From contig OX940868.1 in assembly GCA_954871525.1 (NCBI GenBank), positions 26,407,056 through 26,471,055 of the forward strand: a DNA stretch of 64,000 nt, written 5' to 3'. Within the stretch, counting starts at the first letter, position 1; the number at the start of each line of letters is the position of its first letter. This document shows positions 22,149-34,647 of this stretch, in pieces. The position numbers were made by a program, and so were the translations under genes. This stretch comes from Parietaria judaica (Eukaryota; Streptophyta; Magnoliopsida; Rosales; Urticaceae). The notes beneath the pieces were generated by a model that ran no database searches, was not told the DNA's origin, and saw nothing but the letters and a program-made list of their open reading frames with translations.

Positions 22149-23497
22149 CTTCACACTCTCAACTCCACTCAGGTCGGAGGTCGCACCGTCTCTGAGATCG
22201 GCCCTGGTCTTCTCGTCCTCGTCGGCCTCCACGCCTCCGATACCGACTCCGACGCGGACTTCATGTACAACTACTCTCTCTCTCTCTCTTAGATGTATGC
22301 AATTTGGTTCTGATATTCCGTTTTGGTGGCAGATGCCGGAAGGTTTTGAACATGAGATTGTTCACGAATGAGAGCACCGGAAAAGGCTGGGACCAAAATG
22401 TGATTCATCATCACACCATTCTTCCTCTATGGTTATGGATTGGTGGCTTCTTTGCCGAAATTCCATGGCTTAAGATCTTCTCTTTGTCTTTTTGCAGGTA
22501 ATGCAGAGAAATTATCAAGTTCTGCTAGGTATCTTGTCTTGTTGGAATTGAATTTTGTGTTAATCCGATACTATGCTGGAGAATTTCCCTAGCATTCCTC
22601 GGCATTGTTCCACGCACCGGGTTTGGTTTTATATACGCTAATTTTTGGTTGGTGTACCGTGTACGGCTTGGCAGTGAGTCAGTTCACGTTGTACGGATTC
22701 TTGAAGGGAAACAAACCGGATTTTCACGTTGCCATGCCGCCCCGGGAAGCTGAGCCCTTTTACGCTTCTTTGGTCGATAGATTCAAGAATTCTTACAAAC
22801 CGGATTTAATAAAGGGTACTTGTATCTTTCATCTCTTTTTCAATATGTGCCCGCTTGTTTCTTTTCCCCCGTGAGCTAAGGATATTCCATACAACATCAT
22901 CATGTAAACGATGAGTAATTGGCGTCGTTCCCGCCTCAGGTTTGGCATCGGTTGCATTTTTTCCGTCACGTTTTGATTTTGATTTGTTCCAGCAAACTCC
23001 TTTTCTATATAATATTAAAATTCTATTACTTTCTATGGTGGGAAAATTTTCGATATAAAGGAAATGCAATTTTTTTGTTCTTTCAAATAATTGAGTTCGA
23101 AATGATTATCAGCGAGTTTTTCATTGTAGCAACTAATAAATTAAGTTTTTAATATTAAAAAAAGAGGCATTCTGCAAAAACCAAACCGAAAGGAGGAAAA
23201 TGCAACAAAAGATACGTAAGACGCGAAGAGCAACCAAATGCAAAACCTAAGGGGGGAACATTGCCAATTACTCATAAGAGATTGATCTGCTCATACAATG
23301 ATTGTTGCATTCTTTCAGATGGCGTCTTTGGAGCAATGATGAAGGTAAACACTGCTTCTGCTTCATAGTTGATGAGTAATTGTGTTAATGTTTGGTAAAG
23401 ATCTCTGACATGTGGTTTTCTCCCGACACTCGAACAGGTCAATTTGGTCAACGACGGGCCGGTCACAATGCAGCTCGACTCGCAATCGCCCAAATGA
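22058..23497 (+). CDS. DTD1: D-aminoacyl-tRNA deacylase (DTD1)
   Basis: Proofreading enzyme that hydrolyses D-amino acids from tRNA (DTD family, EC 3.1.1.96; Arabidopsis At4g18460). Exons 22058-22099, 22173-22264, 22333-22399, 22498-22528, 22675-22815, 23319-23344 and 23438-23497 join in frame to 152 residues. Family motifs are MRALVQRVDSA at the start, GRTVSEIGPGLLVLVGL, CRKVLNMRLF, the catalytic-site VSQFTLYGFLKGNKPDFH, and the Gly-cisPro loop region NDGPVTMQLDS. Exons 4 and 6 are only 31 and 26 nt. Intron 1 (73 nt) is mostly a CT microsatellite. An in-frame ATG at 21983 would add 25 residues (MGMYSLSVSAHHPLL...RVRVRA) without any acidic residue. That could be an organelle-targeting form, with the 22058 start giving the cytosolic form. 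Tail-to-tail with SNI1. Confidence 0.94.
22100..22146 (+). repeat. (TC)n microsatellite filling DTD intron 1
   Basis: A TC run starts right at the intron 1 donor (CAG/GTCTCTCTCT) and makes up about two thirds of the 73-nt intron. It serves both as the weak donor context and as the pyrimidine tract. Confidence 0.95.
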
Positions 23498-24227
23498 GAT
23501 CTAGAGTTGTCTGACATTCTATTGTACCATTTAAGAATCTGAGTGATACATTTGAGTTTTTTTTTTTCTTTCTGCAGACCGCAGTCTCGGAATTGCTACT
23601 TTTGTTGCTCAATTGTGAATTTTAAAGCGGTATTAACTATTAACCTTGCCAATAAGATGGGCACTACTATTAAAAATAAACTTGGGTTGATGAATGTTTT
23701 AGTTGAGGAACAATGATCTATCTTTTTGGATCAAACAATAACCTTGGGTTTTCTCCGGCAAAAAGATAATAGTAATTTATAACGGATTCTTAATACCGAC
23801 GACGAACGTTGAGATATACTAGCTACAAAATTTGTTCCAAAATCCAATCCAAGCACATTATCCATTAACAAAGGATCAAGCCGAGTTTAAGAGTGAGGCT
23901 CTCGAAAAATGGTTAATTAAGTCAGAGTATCAGCTTAGTTTTTTTTGTTTTTGTTAAATGGACGATAGTAACCAAAATGAGGTATATAAATGCACAAAAA
24001 CTCAGTTTAAAATATTACAATCGAAATCGCTAATCCGAAAGGTAGCAGAAATGAATATCTACAGTTGTAATTTCTTAGTTATGAAATGTCAAAAAATCAT
24101 CTAGTTTTAGGAATATAACTAAAATCATAATTAAATAGCCACAACTATTTTCTAACGTCTTAAGCCAAAGATGGAAAAGAACAAACATACTTCATATACA
24201 CGAGGAATTTGAAGCATGAGACAGATT
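23498..24227. other. Convergent 3' ends of DTD1 and SNI1
   Basis: Must hold both 3' UTRs. AT-rich, without an ORF of note and without a clear repeat. A CTGCAG preceded by a T-rich run at 23557-23578 looks like a splice acceptor, so a 3'-UTR intron in DTD is possible. Confidence 0.5.
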
Positions 24228-27200
24228 TCAAGCTTTCATGGAGACGATGGTGGCTGCTGTGAACAACGCTTCTTTACCGAACGACAGAATGGCTGTGTTC
24301 CTACATCATAGAATAACTCGTGACAAAGAGCACAAAGGGAAAGACATTACCAAAATCGGAAGGGAAAAAAGTTGGTCTGTATAATATATCATAGAATCGC
24401 CGTGTTCCTACGTCATATATGATTTTTGAGCAAAAATGACCCTTCTATAAAAGCTATGTGCTCAGAATTATAAAACTGCAGTGCTTTTAGCCTCTCCTAT
24501 ATTATTTTGCTGAAAATGAACTAAATTGTATTAATTAGAGGAAAGAGGCATAATACAATTTCTATAGATTCTTAATAATTCATTTGCTGTTATTTTGCAA
24601 ATGAGGAACTAATTTTTTTTTTCAAATAATTTTTTTCGTTATTGTTGTTTTAGGGAATAAAATAGCAAAGCAGGGTTATCTGTGCAATTTTGTACCAAAA
24701 CCTAAGCTTATGCCACTTCAATTATAATATTTTATAATGCCATTATGTTTTGCATAAAATATGCAGAAATTTGAGAAAAGCAATTTGTATTGAAGTGTAA
24801 AATGTAAGGAACTTACTCATTTGATTCCTTGAGAGTTCTAAAGGCTGAAATGAAATCATTGCATAGCTCCATTAGAGAGGCGCTTGTGCCTTCAATTCTC
24901 TCAGAATCTTTGGATGGAAGTGACAAATAAGCCTGTACTTAACATGTGAGTGTTAAGCAAATGAATAAGAAGTAATAAAATGCTTATTGATGAGGAACAT
25001 ACAAGCAATTTGCTATAAGATACATTCACAATTCCGATGCAAAGAACAATAAACAATCTCGACCTTTCCTTTGAGAAAAGGTCGAATGCTCTCCAAACGT
25101 TGCTATGCAAGACAAGACAAAACAAAGCGTGAACCCTCAAATAGCCACGTTGTGAAGGCCTTTAGGGGAGACTGAAACTCTAATGAGCAAAGCGAGCAGA
25201 AGACCAGAACACCCTTTAATGACATAGTTGAGCAGAACACCCTTTTAAACCCAAATAAAAGGAAGATACAAAAAGACTAAACGCGCAAGACTAAAAGCCC
25301 GTCTTGCCCTTCCTCTACCAATAACTAATTATGGCATTATCACACTTCAATACATTAAAACTGACGAGCTTCTACAAAATAACGATTTACATGAATTCAA
25401 ATGGCGTCTCAAGACGAAACAGAGATAATAAGCCATATCTAAGCATGAGGTTACTGATTAAGATTATTTTCAGCTACAACTATAAACATTTATAACATAA
25501 AATTATCACTTAAAAAGGAAGTTATGCTGAGAGAACACTGAATATAAACTTGTGCTCATCATTCACTGCATATATTTCTCTTTACACAATACATTTAGTT
25601 TTTTTTTTCAAAGATAATACATATAGTAATTAACAAGTATATACATTGCAAAAAAGGACAATTTAATTTACCTGAAAACCGTGCACTATTAGCAACTGTA
25701 TAATTTCATCTCCAATTTTCTTGACAGTATTTTTCATGCAAGAGATATTAGAAAGGCGCTTCAATACCCCTTCGAAAGTCAACTCATCTACATGAGTATT
25801 TGACCTACGAGTGCGAACAGAAGGCTGCAGACAGGAGAGGCACGTGTGTAAGTTAAGTAAATACTGTTAATTACAGTTTTAGTATGTAATTTAGTCATCA
25901 TATTAGTTGCTTAGTTATTCCCCTTAAGACCTGGAATTGTATTACCTTTGCGATATATTTTAAAAGAAACTGCACAATTAACTCAAGCTTCCATTTAGGT
26001 TCACAGTAAGCCTGATATATATGAAGTCAAATGAGAGTATAAAATTAGACAAGAAGATGAAATGTTAGATGCGGCAAAGAAAAAAAAAAGAAAAAATAAA
26101 ATAATCGAAGGCATTACCTGGAGAAATGTTTGAATAATGTCACTATTATAAGTTAGTTCATCCAATATCAGCTCCATCAAACGGGTCCTGCATTATTTAA
26201 AATTTTATATCCCAATCCCAATGATCTTGAAGTATTTAAAATTATCATCGATTGGAAAAATCAAACTAAATCTATTGAAATAGAAAAAATCCTAAAATCC
26301 TAGTTCTAAAGTCATAAATATTTTTCAAACACAGATTCCAAGACAAAATTCGGCCAAGGGAAATTCACCAATGTGACAAATCCCTTTTTCTCTACATTGC
26401 GAAGAGCACAACGGAAAATAATCCCGACCTTTCCTTTGAGAACGGGTAACACTCTTCACACGATGCAAATAACAAAATATTCCAAACAAAGCATAAAGCT
26501 CAACAAAAACTAACCTGGGGGCCTGTAGTCAGCCCCAAATCCTAATGACAATAAACCGAAAAAAGTACCAGAATACCCTTAATGACATAAATAGAGAGAA
26601 AAACCTAGGAGAAAATGGGCCAAACTAAATGACAGGCTTGCCCTTCCTCCGATGGTAGGTACCAAGCTCGGGTCTATCAGAATGGAATCAAAAGACATAA
26701 TTTATAAAGTAGCAACCTAATATAAATAAAATTTGGTCTTGTACCTGAGACCATCAGCCCTTGTAGTGCGACCTTCCATATCTGCTTTTTTCTTAGATTC
26801 ATCAAGCTCCATTATCTGAAAATCCAGAAAATCCAGTCCTACCATTAAATTCAAAGCTTAGATCTCAGTCCTTGATCTATTAAAATTGATTCTATCTTTA
26901 CTTTACATATTTCTCATATATACCGTGTTTTATGATGAATATTATGTTGGAATTTTCGTTTAGTATTTACATGTGAGTTTATGAAATGTTTAAGTTTTAT
27001 CATTTGATTTTAAAATGTTTTCTGCTTAATTTTGTACCCTTATATGATTTATAACTGAGGCTTATGCCTCGTTTCACCAAATGAAAACACCTTGAGGCTT
27101 AAATTTTATATTTTAACCCTTGATTCAAACCTGCAAAAGAATTTTGAGACATATTTAAAGAGCTTACAATGTTTAATAACCTCTGCATGGAAAGCGATGC

Positions 27201-29384
27201 ATTCTTTACAACCTCAAGAAGAGCAATTGTCACTGATGCATCACTAACTTCAGCTGATTCATCATTAAATGCGGCAGAAATTTCATAAAGACGACATATC
27301 AAAGTTATGCAATCCTTCACGAAGATTTTATAGTTAAGTTTCCGGGATCCCTAAAAAGAAGATTAAGGCATTAATAAATAGCAAATCAAGAATGTAAGAC
27401 AGCTCTCTTGGATACAGCTCGAAGATACCAAAAGCGTGTTGAGCAGGGATTCTCTTAGCAGATTCCACTCCAGGGTTCCTGCAACCGAAATCTTTAGGTT
27501 TCTACTTAAGGATTAATTGAAAAAGAAAAAGCTACACGAGCATATTAACTAACCTTCGTAGGCACTGTTGCGGGGTACAAAATCGTTTTCAAGAACGTTG
27601 ACCATATATTGAAACAAAAACAGTTTTCGCACGAACTGGAAATGAAAATAAAATAGTCATTAGGTGTAACTATATATCATGGATTGCAAAAAATGTAGGA
27701 ATATACGGAGCGAGTGACAATGAATATGATTATTTGTTATAATTACGTTTTGGAGCTGTAATTTTATTTGAAGTAAAGATTTTACGTTCTAATCTATATG
27801 ATTACTCGGAATAAGTCATACCATTCCATGACCTAATCAAGATTACAGGTCATGCTAGACTTAGTATAAACACAAGAAAGGAGAAATCAGTGAACTAACC
27901 TCAATATCAGAATTTTGGAAATTTGTTACGTCAGCCAAATCAACCAGTCCTTGTACCAAGAGATGAAAACCCTGTGATCACGAAGAAGGTGCTTTAAACA
28001 GTACTACAGTAGTGTAATTAACATTAACTACTGAAATTATTCATATAGAAACGGGATTCATTCTGCAGAATTGATCATTCACATATTACTTCGACGCAAC
28101 TGGCTATCTAAAGTTACGTCTTTTGATTTAAATTTACTCAACCCATTTTCCCTTAAAATAAACATCCCCTCAAAAGTTAATTAAGAAATGCAAAATACCG
28201 GAATGTCATTGAAGGCACGAGCTCATCATCAACAACACAATACATTTTTATGATAAAAAAGGAAAATTTAAATTAAATAATGTTCAATTATCCATAGTTT
28301 ATAACAGGTTCAAATATTGATATAACCCTAAAGCTAAACTAAATACTGAAGACCGGCACTGGTGTAAAACAGTTGCATACTTGCACGGTTTTGTGCCCCA
28401 AATCTAATTTTCCCGTTTTCCAGGGTAAATTTTGCTCCTATCAAAGGCTATCAAAAGCTCATATATGAACTCACAGAGGAGTCTAGCAGCCCTGCTCCGA
28501 CTTTAGCGGCTTCTCTCTCACAATCTGAGAACTCCAAGTTAGGAACAAATGGCGACCATGCCTAATGAACAAGCAAAGATTATGTTCATATCATAATACC
28601 AAAACACTCTAACGAGTTGAAAAGACCAAATATTAAATACAAAGCTGTTTCATACCTCTTTAACTATAATAAGTTCGGGTATAACATTAGTGTCAGACTG
28701 CAATTCGTGCACGGTGGCGAAATATACACGCGGGAATTTCTTTCCATAAACAAATACAACAAAATTCAATTAGAGTTTTGAACTAAACCGAGAAAAGAAA
28801 CACAAATGATTTCTGATTTGAAGAGCCCGAACCTTATCTAATTCAGCCAAAAGCTGATAACTTGCCATGATAAGTTCCAAAGTCTTCCCAACCTTAAGAA
28901 TCTTCAAAACCTCCTCGTTCATTCTCCTAAACAACAATATCGGCTCAACGAACCAAAACGGAAGGTTAATTAAGAATAAAATGCTCAAGGAAAACAATAT
29001 GGAAATCAGCTAAGCTGGTTTTCTAGCATTAATTTCTTAGTTTGGATGATCAATTGCATACCCAATCCGGTATCTAACAGAAGGATCGAATATCTTACTC
29101 AGTTGGTGGAAATCCATTCTCGGAGAGAATCGAAACGGCTCGGACGGCTTCGAGAAAAGCAATTCCTGCCCAAAAAAGTAGTATATCACGTTACTCCGCC
29201 ATTTCTAACCCCGTTTAAGATGTAAAGGAGAAGGAATCACAGGAAGAAAACAATCCATGGGATCGTGTGAAAATGAAAACGTACTGTCATCGTTAGCGTC
29301 GTTGGTGTGCTTAGCTCCAGAAGCGTCGACAATGGCGAGGATGTTCTCCTCTTCGAATTCTCTTCCTCCTCTGGGGATCTTCAT
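24228..29384 (-). CDS. SNI1: SNI1, negative regulator of systemic acquired resistance
   Basis: Nuclear helical-repeat protein of the plant SMC5/6 DNA-repair complex; in Arabidopsis (At4g18470) it represses NPR1-linked defence genes. Exons in transcript order: 29285-29384, 29099-29165, 28833-28926, 28656-28739, 28475-28561, 27900-27971, 27554-27635, 27429-27478, 27168-27350, 26745-26815, 26118-26187, 25946-26011, 25672-25824, 24817-24932, 24228-24300. They join without a stop to 455 residues; the Arabidopsis protein is a little shorter, 432 by memory. Matches are ILAIVDASGAKHTNDANDDR, FLEAVRAVSILSENGFPPTE, LKVGKTLELIMASYQLL, AWSPF, IMELDESKKKADMEGRTTRA, PKWKLELIVQFLLKYIAKPS, and the C-terminal LSFGKEALFTAA. 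Intron phases fix each join. The last intron uses a strong GTAAGT donor that would otherwise read as a stop (GAG TAA). Two introns contain related repeats. Confidence 0.93.
25011..25312. repeat. Intronic repeat copy 1 (SNI1 intron 13)
   Basis: Shares CGACCTTTCCTTTGAGAA, AACACCCTTTAATGACATA and CTTGCCCTTCCTC, in the same order and orientation, with 26392-26655. Family unknown; ends not exact. It has no coding capacity. Confidence 0.7.
26392..26655. repeat. Intronic repeat copy 2 (SNI1 intron 10)
   Basis: Second, diverged copy of the repeat at 25011-25312: CGACCTTTCCTTTGAGAA, GAATACCCTTAATGACATA and CTTGCCCTTCCTC in the same order. Two copies of an otherwise unseen repeat within one gene suggest insertion preference or local spread. 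Confidence 0.7.
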
Positions 29385-30262
29385 TGTTCACACTCTCAGT
29401 CTCAATCACAGAAGAATTTGGAACCCTAGATTCTTTGTGTTCGCTGTGGGATGAGATTGGGAAGACGAACAAGGGCTATTATTTTTCCCTCTTTCGCAAT
29501 TTGGCGGGAGATAGTTGGGAAAACGACAATACGCGAAAGCAAAACGACGCCGTTTCTAGAAATAATTATTTTTAAAAAGATATTATAGCGGCATAAGTAA
29601 TAAAAAACTCAAAAAGTAACAATTTGTTCCTTTTTTTTTAATCTAGAGTTGCACAAAGTATTTTTTTAAAGTCTCTCTGTCTCTTCACTGATGTCAGAAT
29701 CAATACTAAATTTTTTTACTAATTTTTTTAGCGTGTATAGAATCGAATTACCTCACCAAAATTCATCATCCAACCTATAACGTGCATTCTTGAGGGAAAA
29801 TAACTGAGTTAAACTATATTAATTCAATAACATCCGAATTTAGTCAAAGTTACAAATTTAATCTAAGCCTATTTATACTTAGATTTTATAAAGAAATGAT
29901 TATGAAACCATATTTGAAACAAAAAGAAAAACCATATTTGAAAGAAGAAAAAGAAAAAAACGATAGACGTTTATTTGTTTGACGACTCTGTTTAAAACAA
30001 TAGTATATCTCTATCTAAGTTCTATGTTTAAAGCTATAGTAAAATAAAAGAATACATGTGTAAATCATTTACAGTAAATGCTAAGGCTCTTCACCATCAC
30101 TGTAAAGTGTAAACGGTATATAGATTTATGAACAAATAAAAACATCAGTGTAACTAATATCCCTAATGTGAACCTGAGAGACGACGAAGCCGAAGGCGAT
30201 ATCGACGTAAACCAACGGCGCTCGATCAGAGAGCCCGAGAGAGGGAGAATCAGTTGGACATT
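29385..30262. other. SNI1 upstream region
   Basis: The first ~150 bp, with mixed composition, should be the leader and promoter of SNI1. From 29580 on it is AT-rich. The part at 30160-30262 is GC-richer (GAGACGACGAAGCCGAAGG...) and continues beyond the hAT element at 31070-31180. It looks like an interrupted older sequence, possibly a gene relic. Confidence 0.5.
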
Positions 30263-30270
30263 CCAGAGAG

Positions 30271-31061
30271 TAGGGGTGAAAATTTTGTACGGTTCCCGAT
30301 ACTCGTCCCGGTACCGGATAGTTTTTGGCAAAAAAAATCATTTTTTTCTTTTTACTATAACCTAAAGAGGAACGTCCCGGTTCCGGTTTGAAAAACCAAA
30401 ACCAATTCAAAATCTGAAATTCCTGGTTTTCTTGTCCCGGTTCCGGATTTATGTCGTTTTTCTATAAGTTTGTCATTTTTTAGCATGTCATTTCTTATAA
30501 GTCGTTTACTATTAGGCTTTTAATCCATTATTTTATTTTTTTTAGCCCATTATTTTAACATGTCATTCATTGTTTAGCCATTACTCGGTATTTTATTTAA
30601 CATGTCATTTCTTATATGTCGTTTTGATATAATAAATAATTTGTTTGTACTCGGTATTTACTATTTAGCATTTTAGACTCGGTTTTTTGCACTGAGATTT
30701 GGATTTGGTATTGTGAAGTTCACGATGTGAACTCGGATCTTGCATTTGTTTATTTTGTATTTTGCTTTTGCACTCGGGTTTGGTATTATTGATTTACTCG
30801 GATTTTGTAATTTACATTTTGGATTTGGTTTTTTTCATGTTTCTATCTTGGATTTTGTCCCGGATTTAATCTGGTTTTCGTCCCGAACTTTGGTCCTAAG
30901 TTCAGGATTTTAATCGGTGTCCCGGTCCCGGTTCTGATTTAAAAAAAAAAAACAAGGACTTTTCGTAACCAAAATCAAAACCGGGACAGAAAATTGTGTC
31001 CCGATTTTTCCGGGACAATGACAAAAAATAGTCAAATTCCCGATTCTGGTTTTCAGCCCTA
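30271..31061. mobile_element. Non-autonomous hAT element
   Basis: Ends are TAGGGGTGAAAATTTT and, reverse-complemented on the right, TAGGGCTGAAAACCAGAAT. It is flanked by CCAGAGAG (30263-30270) and CCAGGGAG (31062-31069), an 8-bp target duplication with one change. The interior is rich in CCCGGTTCCGG-type words and has no transposase ORF. Confidence 0.8.
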
Positions 31062-31069
31062 CCAGGGAG

Positions 31070-32356
31070 AATGTATGAAGGAGAAGGAACAGGATGCACG
31101 AGAAGAAACGGGAGAGGGAAGGGGGAATTGGGCTTGGGCTTTGGGTGGGGTGATTGAGTTTTAATTTTGGGGGGTTTATGTGAATAAGTTTAAAAAATTT
31201 AGGTCCTCTTAATGTAATTTTTAAAGTTTGAGGGGTTGTTTCAAGTTGTTTTTTTTGTTTTTGAAGGAGAGAGACTTCGTAAAATTAGGGAGTTAAATCC
31301 CGTTGTACAACATTGTCCACTCCGGGCAATTACACGACAAAAGGTCCGTAGTCTCTTCGGGATGCGCGATCTAGCTAGGAAATTAGCAACCGCGTTACAA
31401 TGTCTTGGAATCCATCGAAGCGTGCCGGACGACACCACCTTCTTGGTCAACGTGTCAATGCGCGCTAAGATCGGTCATTGCAAACTATTAAGATGTTTCA
31501 AGTTTCAACCACACTAGTCGAAATATATAGAGTGGAGATTAGAGGTTGTTGATCAACTAATTATGGGTATGAACTATTTTACGTACAATAAAACAATATT
31601 GGCAAAATAAAGAAGAAGAGATGTAAAAATCCTCATTTTACAGCATTGTTATTTAATTTCAACGAAAATAACGTATATATCGATGCAGTCAAATTCCTTT
31701 TACAGTGTTAGGTTTATTTTACCATGGAAGCATTTTATGCCCATATTTGAGAGCTTGATTTTCTTTATTTAAGAAGTAATATTCTTGTTGGTTGTGAAAA
31801 CAACAAGCAGTAACTATAAATAGCTAGAAAGTAGAAACCTAGGCATTCTTATCACAATTTTTTTTCGAAACATATATAGAAACCAAAAATATAATGGTTA
31901 TGAATTTAATCGACATTCAGAAAAGGGATATGAATAAACAAAAAGCAACAATTAAAGGGATGTGAATAGAATTGAGACCGTGTTGCCGTGATATTGAATC
32001 AGCCTGAACACCGACAAGGCAAGGCAGTTGAGTGTGGAGTCATGAGAGCTTTTTCTTGTGATTTTGGTCGGTCAAAAAAGCAACTCTTCTTCTCAAAATT
32101 AGATGTCAACGTATGCGTTTTCTTTGACTCGACTATAGTTAGGTGAATAAGCAGAGAGATGATCTCAACACCACAAATGGTTATGAAATAAATTTTGAGA
32201 TAACTTCGGTAAATACTCAATCTGGTAATGGATTTCTTTTTTCTAGATAAAACCGGAATTAAAAATTTATGATTCTGGTTTTAATTTGATTCTGATTTTT
32301 AATATCTTTTACATTTTATTTTTAATTTTAAAAATCGATTAATCAATGCTCTCGGA
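31070..32356. other. Spacer with a LINE relic
   Basis: Apart from the LINE fragment at 31241-31450 and the GC-richer continuation of the pre-hAT sequence up to ~31180, this stretch is AT-rich and without recognised features. Confidence 0.5.
31241..31450 (-). pseudogene. Relic of a non-LTR retrotransposon RNase H-like region
   Basis: The minus-strand frame reads TLRWIPRHCNAVANFLARSR, which resembles the (V/I)PR-x-CN-x-VA-xx-LA motif of the RNase H-like domain at the end of plant LINE polyproteins. It is short and the context is decayed; the family call is tentative. Confidence 0.4.
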
Positions 32357-33027
32357 ATAACGACCATTAGGATAGAACGAAAAAAAAAATTGATTATTTT
32401 TTAATAACTAGAACTAGAAAGTTTTGATTTCGAAACCGGATTCAAAACTTCTGAATTTGAAAATATCCAAAACAAGAACTTTTAGTTAGTCCTTTTTTTT
32501 TTCTTCTTCTAATTTACCGGAGATATAATTATCGGGTTACTGGATTTACAACATTAATCAAAACTAGCTTAATTTTCTTTTCAGTATTCCTAATTATGAC
32601 TAGATATGTTTATGATTATGACAATACGAGGGCGGTATATTGTTGTATAGTTTGGGGGTGCTATGTAAATGGTCCATGCAATCACAGTCAAATACCGACC
32701 GTTATATAGAACGAAAAAAAAAAAACAGAATATGATATTATTTTAAAACTGGTACTAGAAAATTTTGGTTTCGGATTTAAACAGATCAAAAACTTATGAA
32801 TTCGGAAATATCTGAAACCAGAACTTTCTAGTTTTTTTTTTTTTTAATTTTACCGGATATATAATTATCGGGCTAGGGATTAACAAAATTATTCAAAACT
32901 AGCTTAAATGTCTTTTCAATACTCTAATTATGACTAGATATGTTTATGATTGTGACAATACGAGGGCGGTATTCTGTTGTATAGTTTTGGGATGCTATTT
33001 AAGTGGTCCATGCAATTATAATCACAG
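32357..33027. repeat. Tandem duplication of about 336 bp, diverged
   Basis: The copies start near 32357 and 32692. Shared landmarks are TAGAACGAAAAAA, the T-run before TTACCGGA, ATATAATTATCGGG, TATGACTAGATATGTTTATG and GACAATACGAGGGCGGTAT. The copies differ by point changes and small indels, so the event is older than the one at 13499. Confidence 0.9.
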
Positions 33028-34511
33028 CCAATTGGCCTCAGATATAAAAAAATAAAAGGTTAATGCAGATATATAATGCCACATTAATTATTATCTTATC
33101 TCCTAGACTCGACATCCCACGTACATAACATAAGGGAAGAGAAATATCATTTCTGTAATTTAATTTAGTTGTAATTTATTACAGTTTTTCCGTAGTTATA
33201 TTCAAACTTTCAAAGTATAGCTCTACGTAAGTATTGCTCTACTTACGTAGATATCCAACGTCATAAGCAACACATTAATGGTGTTTAAAGACTGCTATAA
33301 AGTTTTACAATATATGTCCTCCGTACAGAGATTTGTACAGAGATTTAGGGCCGGCCTTGAGTTCTTAGAGAGCGCCCTAAGCTAAGAACCATTTTGAAAT
33401 TATAAAAATAAATAGAAATTGTAAAAAATGCTCATTTTGTGTCAAATGTTTAAGAAAAATGCCTATGTGAGAATAAAAAAAAAACACGGTGGGCAGTTTT
33501 CTTAAACCTTTGACACAAACCGGGCATTTTTTAAAATAACCCAAAAATAAATAGGAAAATTCATTAACTACTAAGAAGGGATAATATTTTATTTTTTAAT
33601 TTTCTCTTAAACGTGTTACTACTTAATGAATTTTTCCTAAAATTATATAGCCAATTTTATTATTTGTACGACTTTTTTCAAATAATAAAGGCCCATATAA
33701 TTTAGCAGTCCTAAATACCAACTTTATTCGCCTATAATATAGGAACGCATTTTATGATAATTAATGTGATAATATACTAGAATGTTACTAATATCGTAGG
33801 GCATTACATGCAAATGACATCTCTATAAACAGCAATTCAACAATCAATAATCTAATTAAGAACAAAACCCTCATTAACACTCATTCATTGTTTATTATAT
33901 ATGTATATTAAACTCTAATCTTTGATCTCACAGCAAAATGACACCACTTAGTCTATATATTTATTCAATTTTATGATATTAAAATTGGAAATGAAAAGTG
34001 TTCTGAGACACGACCATGTCGCAGTTTATAGCTTCGGGACATACGTTGAGATGATATAAAGGATATATTCAATGAAGCCAAAATAATTGAGAATCATAAC
34101 CGTACACATGCTGATACTTAATAGACAAAAAGAATAATCTACATATTTTCCTATCAAATAAATAGAATCCTTCATCTATACTTTAAGGTATATATATTGA
34201 TATTTATAATTCAGAGGTAAAAAGAGTTAAGGGATTTTCCCACATCCTCTATAAAATCTGTTAGTATATATAATAAAACCACGTTCACCTAAAAATTGGT
34301 ATATTTATATAAATAAAAAAATAATAATAGTATGATCATAAAAACTTAAATAACTCTGTAAGCTCAACAAAATCACATTCATGTTCATTTATATTAATCA
34401 ATTTTTATTTTTGTATAGATTGGAGTATATATACACTTTTCTTTGAATATAAGAAATCGATTGTAAAAATATGAGAGATGTCCCCATTATTTAATAGCAT
34501 TTAAGTCAATA

Positions 34512-34553
<42 letters not shown>

Positions 34554-34638
34554 CCGTCCTATAATCTATTTGTTTCACATCTCTATCCCTGGAAGACACA
34601 ATGGTTGATACGTAAAATATATTATTGTATGTTTTATT
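33028..34638. other. AT-rich spacer
   Basis: No gene. GGGCCGGCCTTGAG at 33350-33363 looks like a hAT-type terminus, but no partner end was found. A long (TA)n run lies at 34513-34550. Confidence 0.5.
34513..34550. repeat. (TA)n microsatellite
   Basis: About 19 uninterrupted TA units just upstream of the large hairpin element. Confidence 0.95.
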
Positions 34639-34647
34639 TTCAATATA

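Noticed and set aside
24901..25140. A hydrophobic 79-codon minus frame in SNI1 intron 13
   Set aside because: It lies mostly in the intronic repeat, has no SNI1 similarity, and the join of exons 13 and 14 is in frame without it.
33350..33363. GGGCCGGCCTTGAG as the end of a transposon
   Set aside because: It looks like a hAT-type terminus, but no partner end or 8-bp duplication was found.
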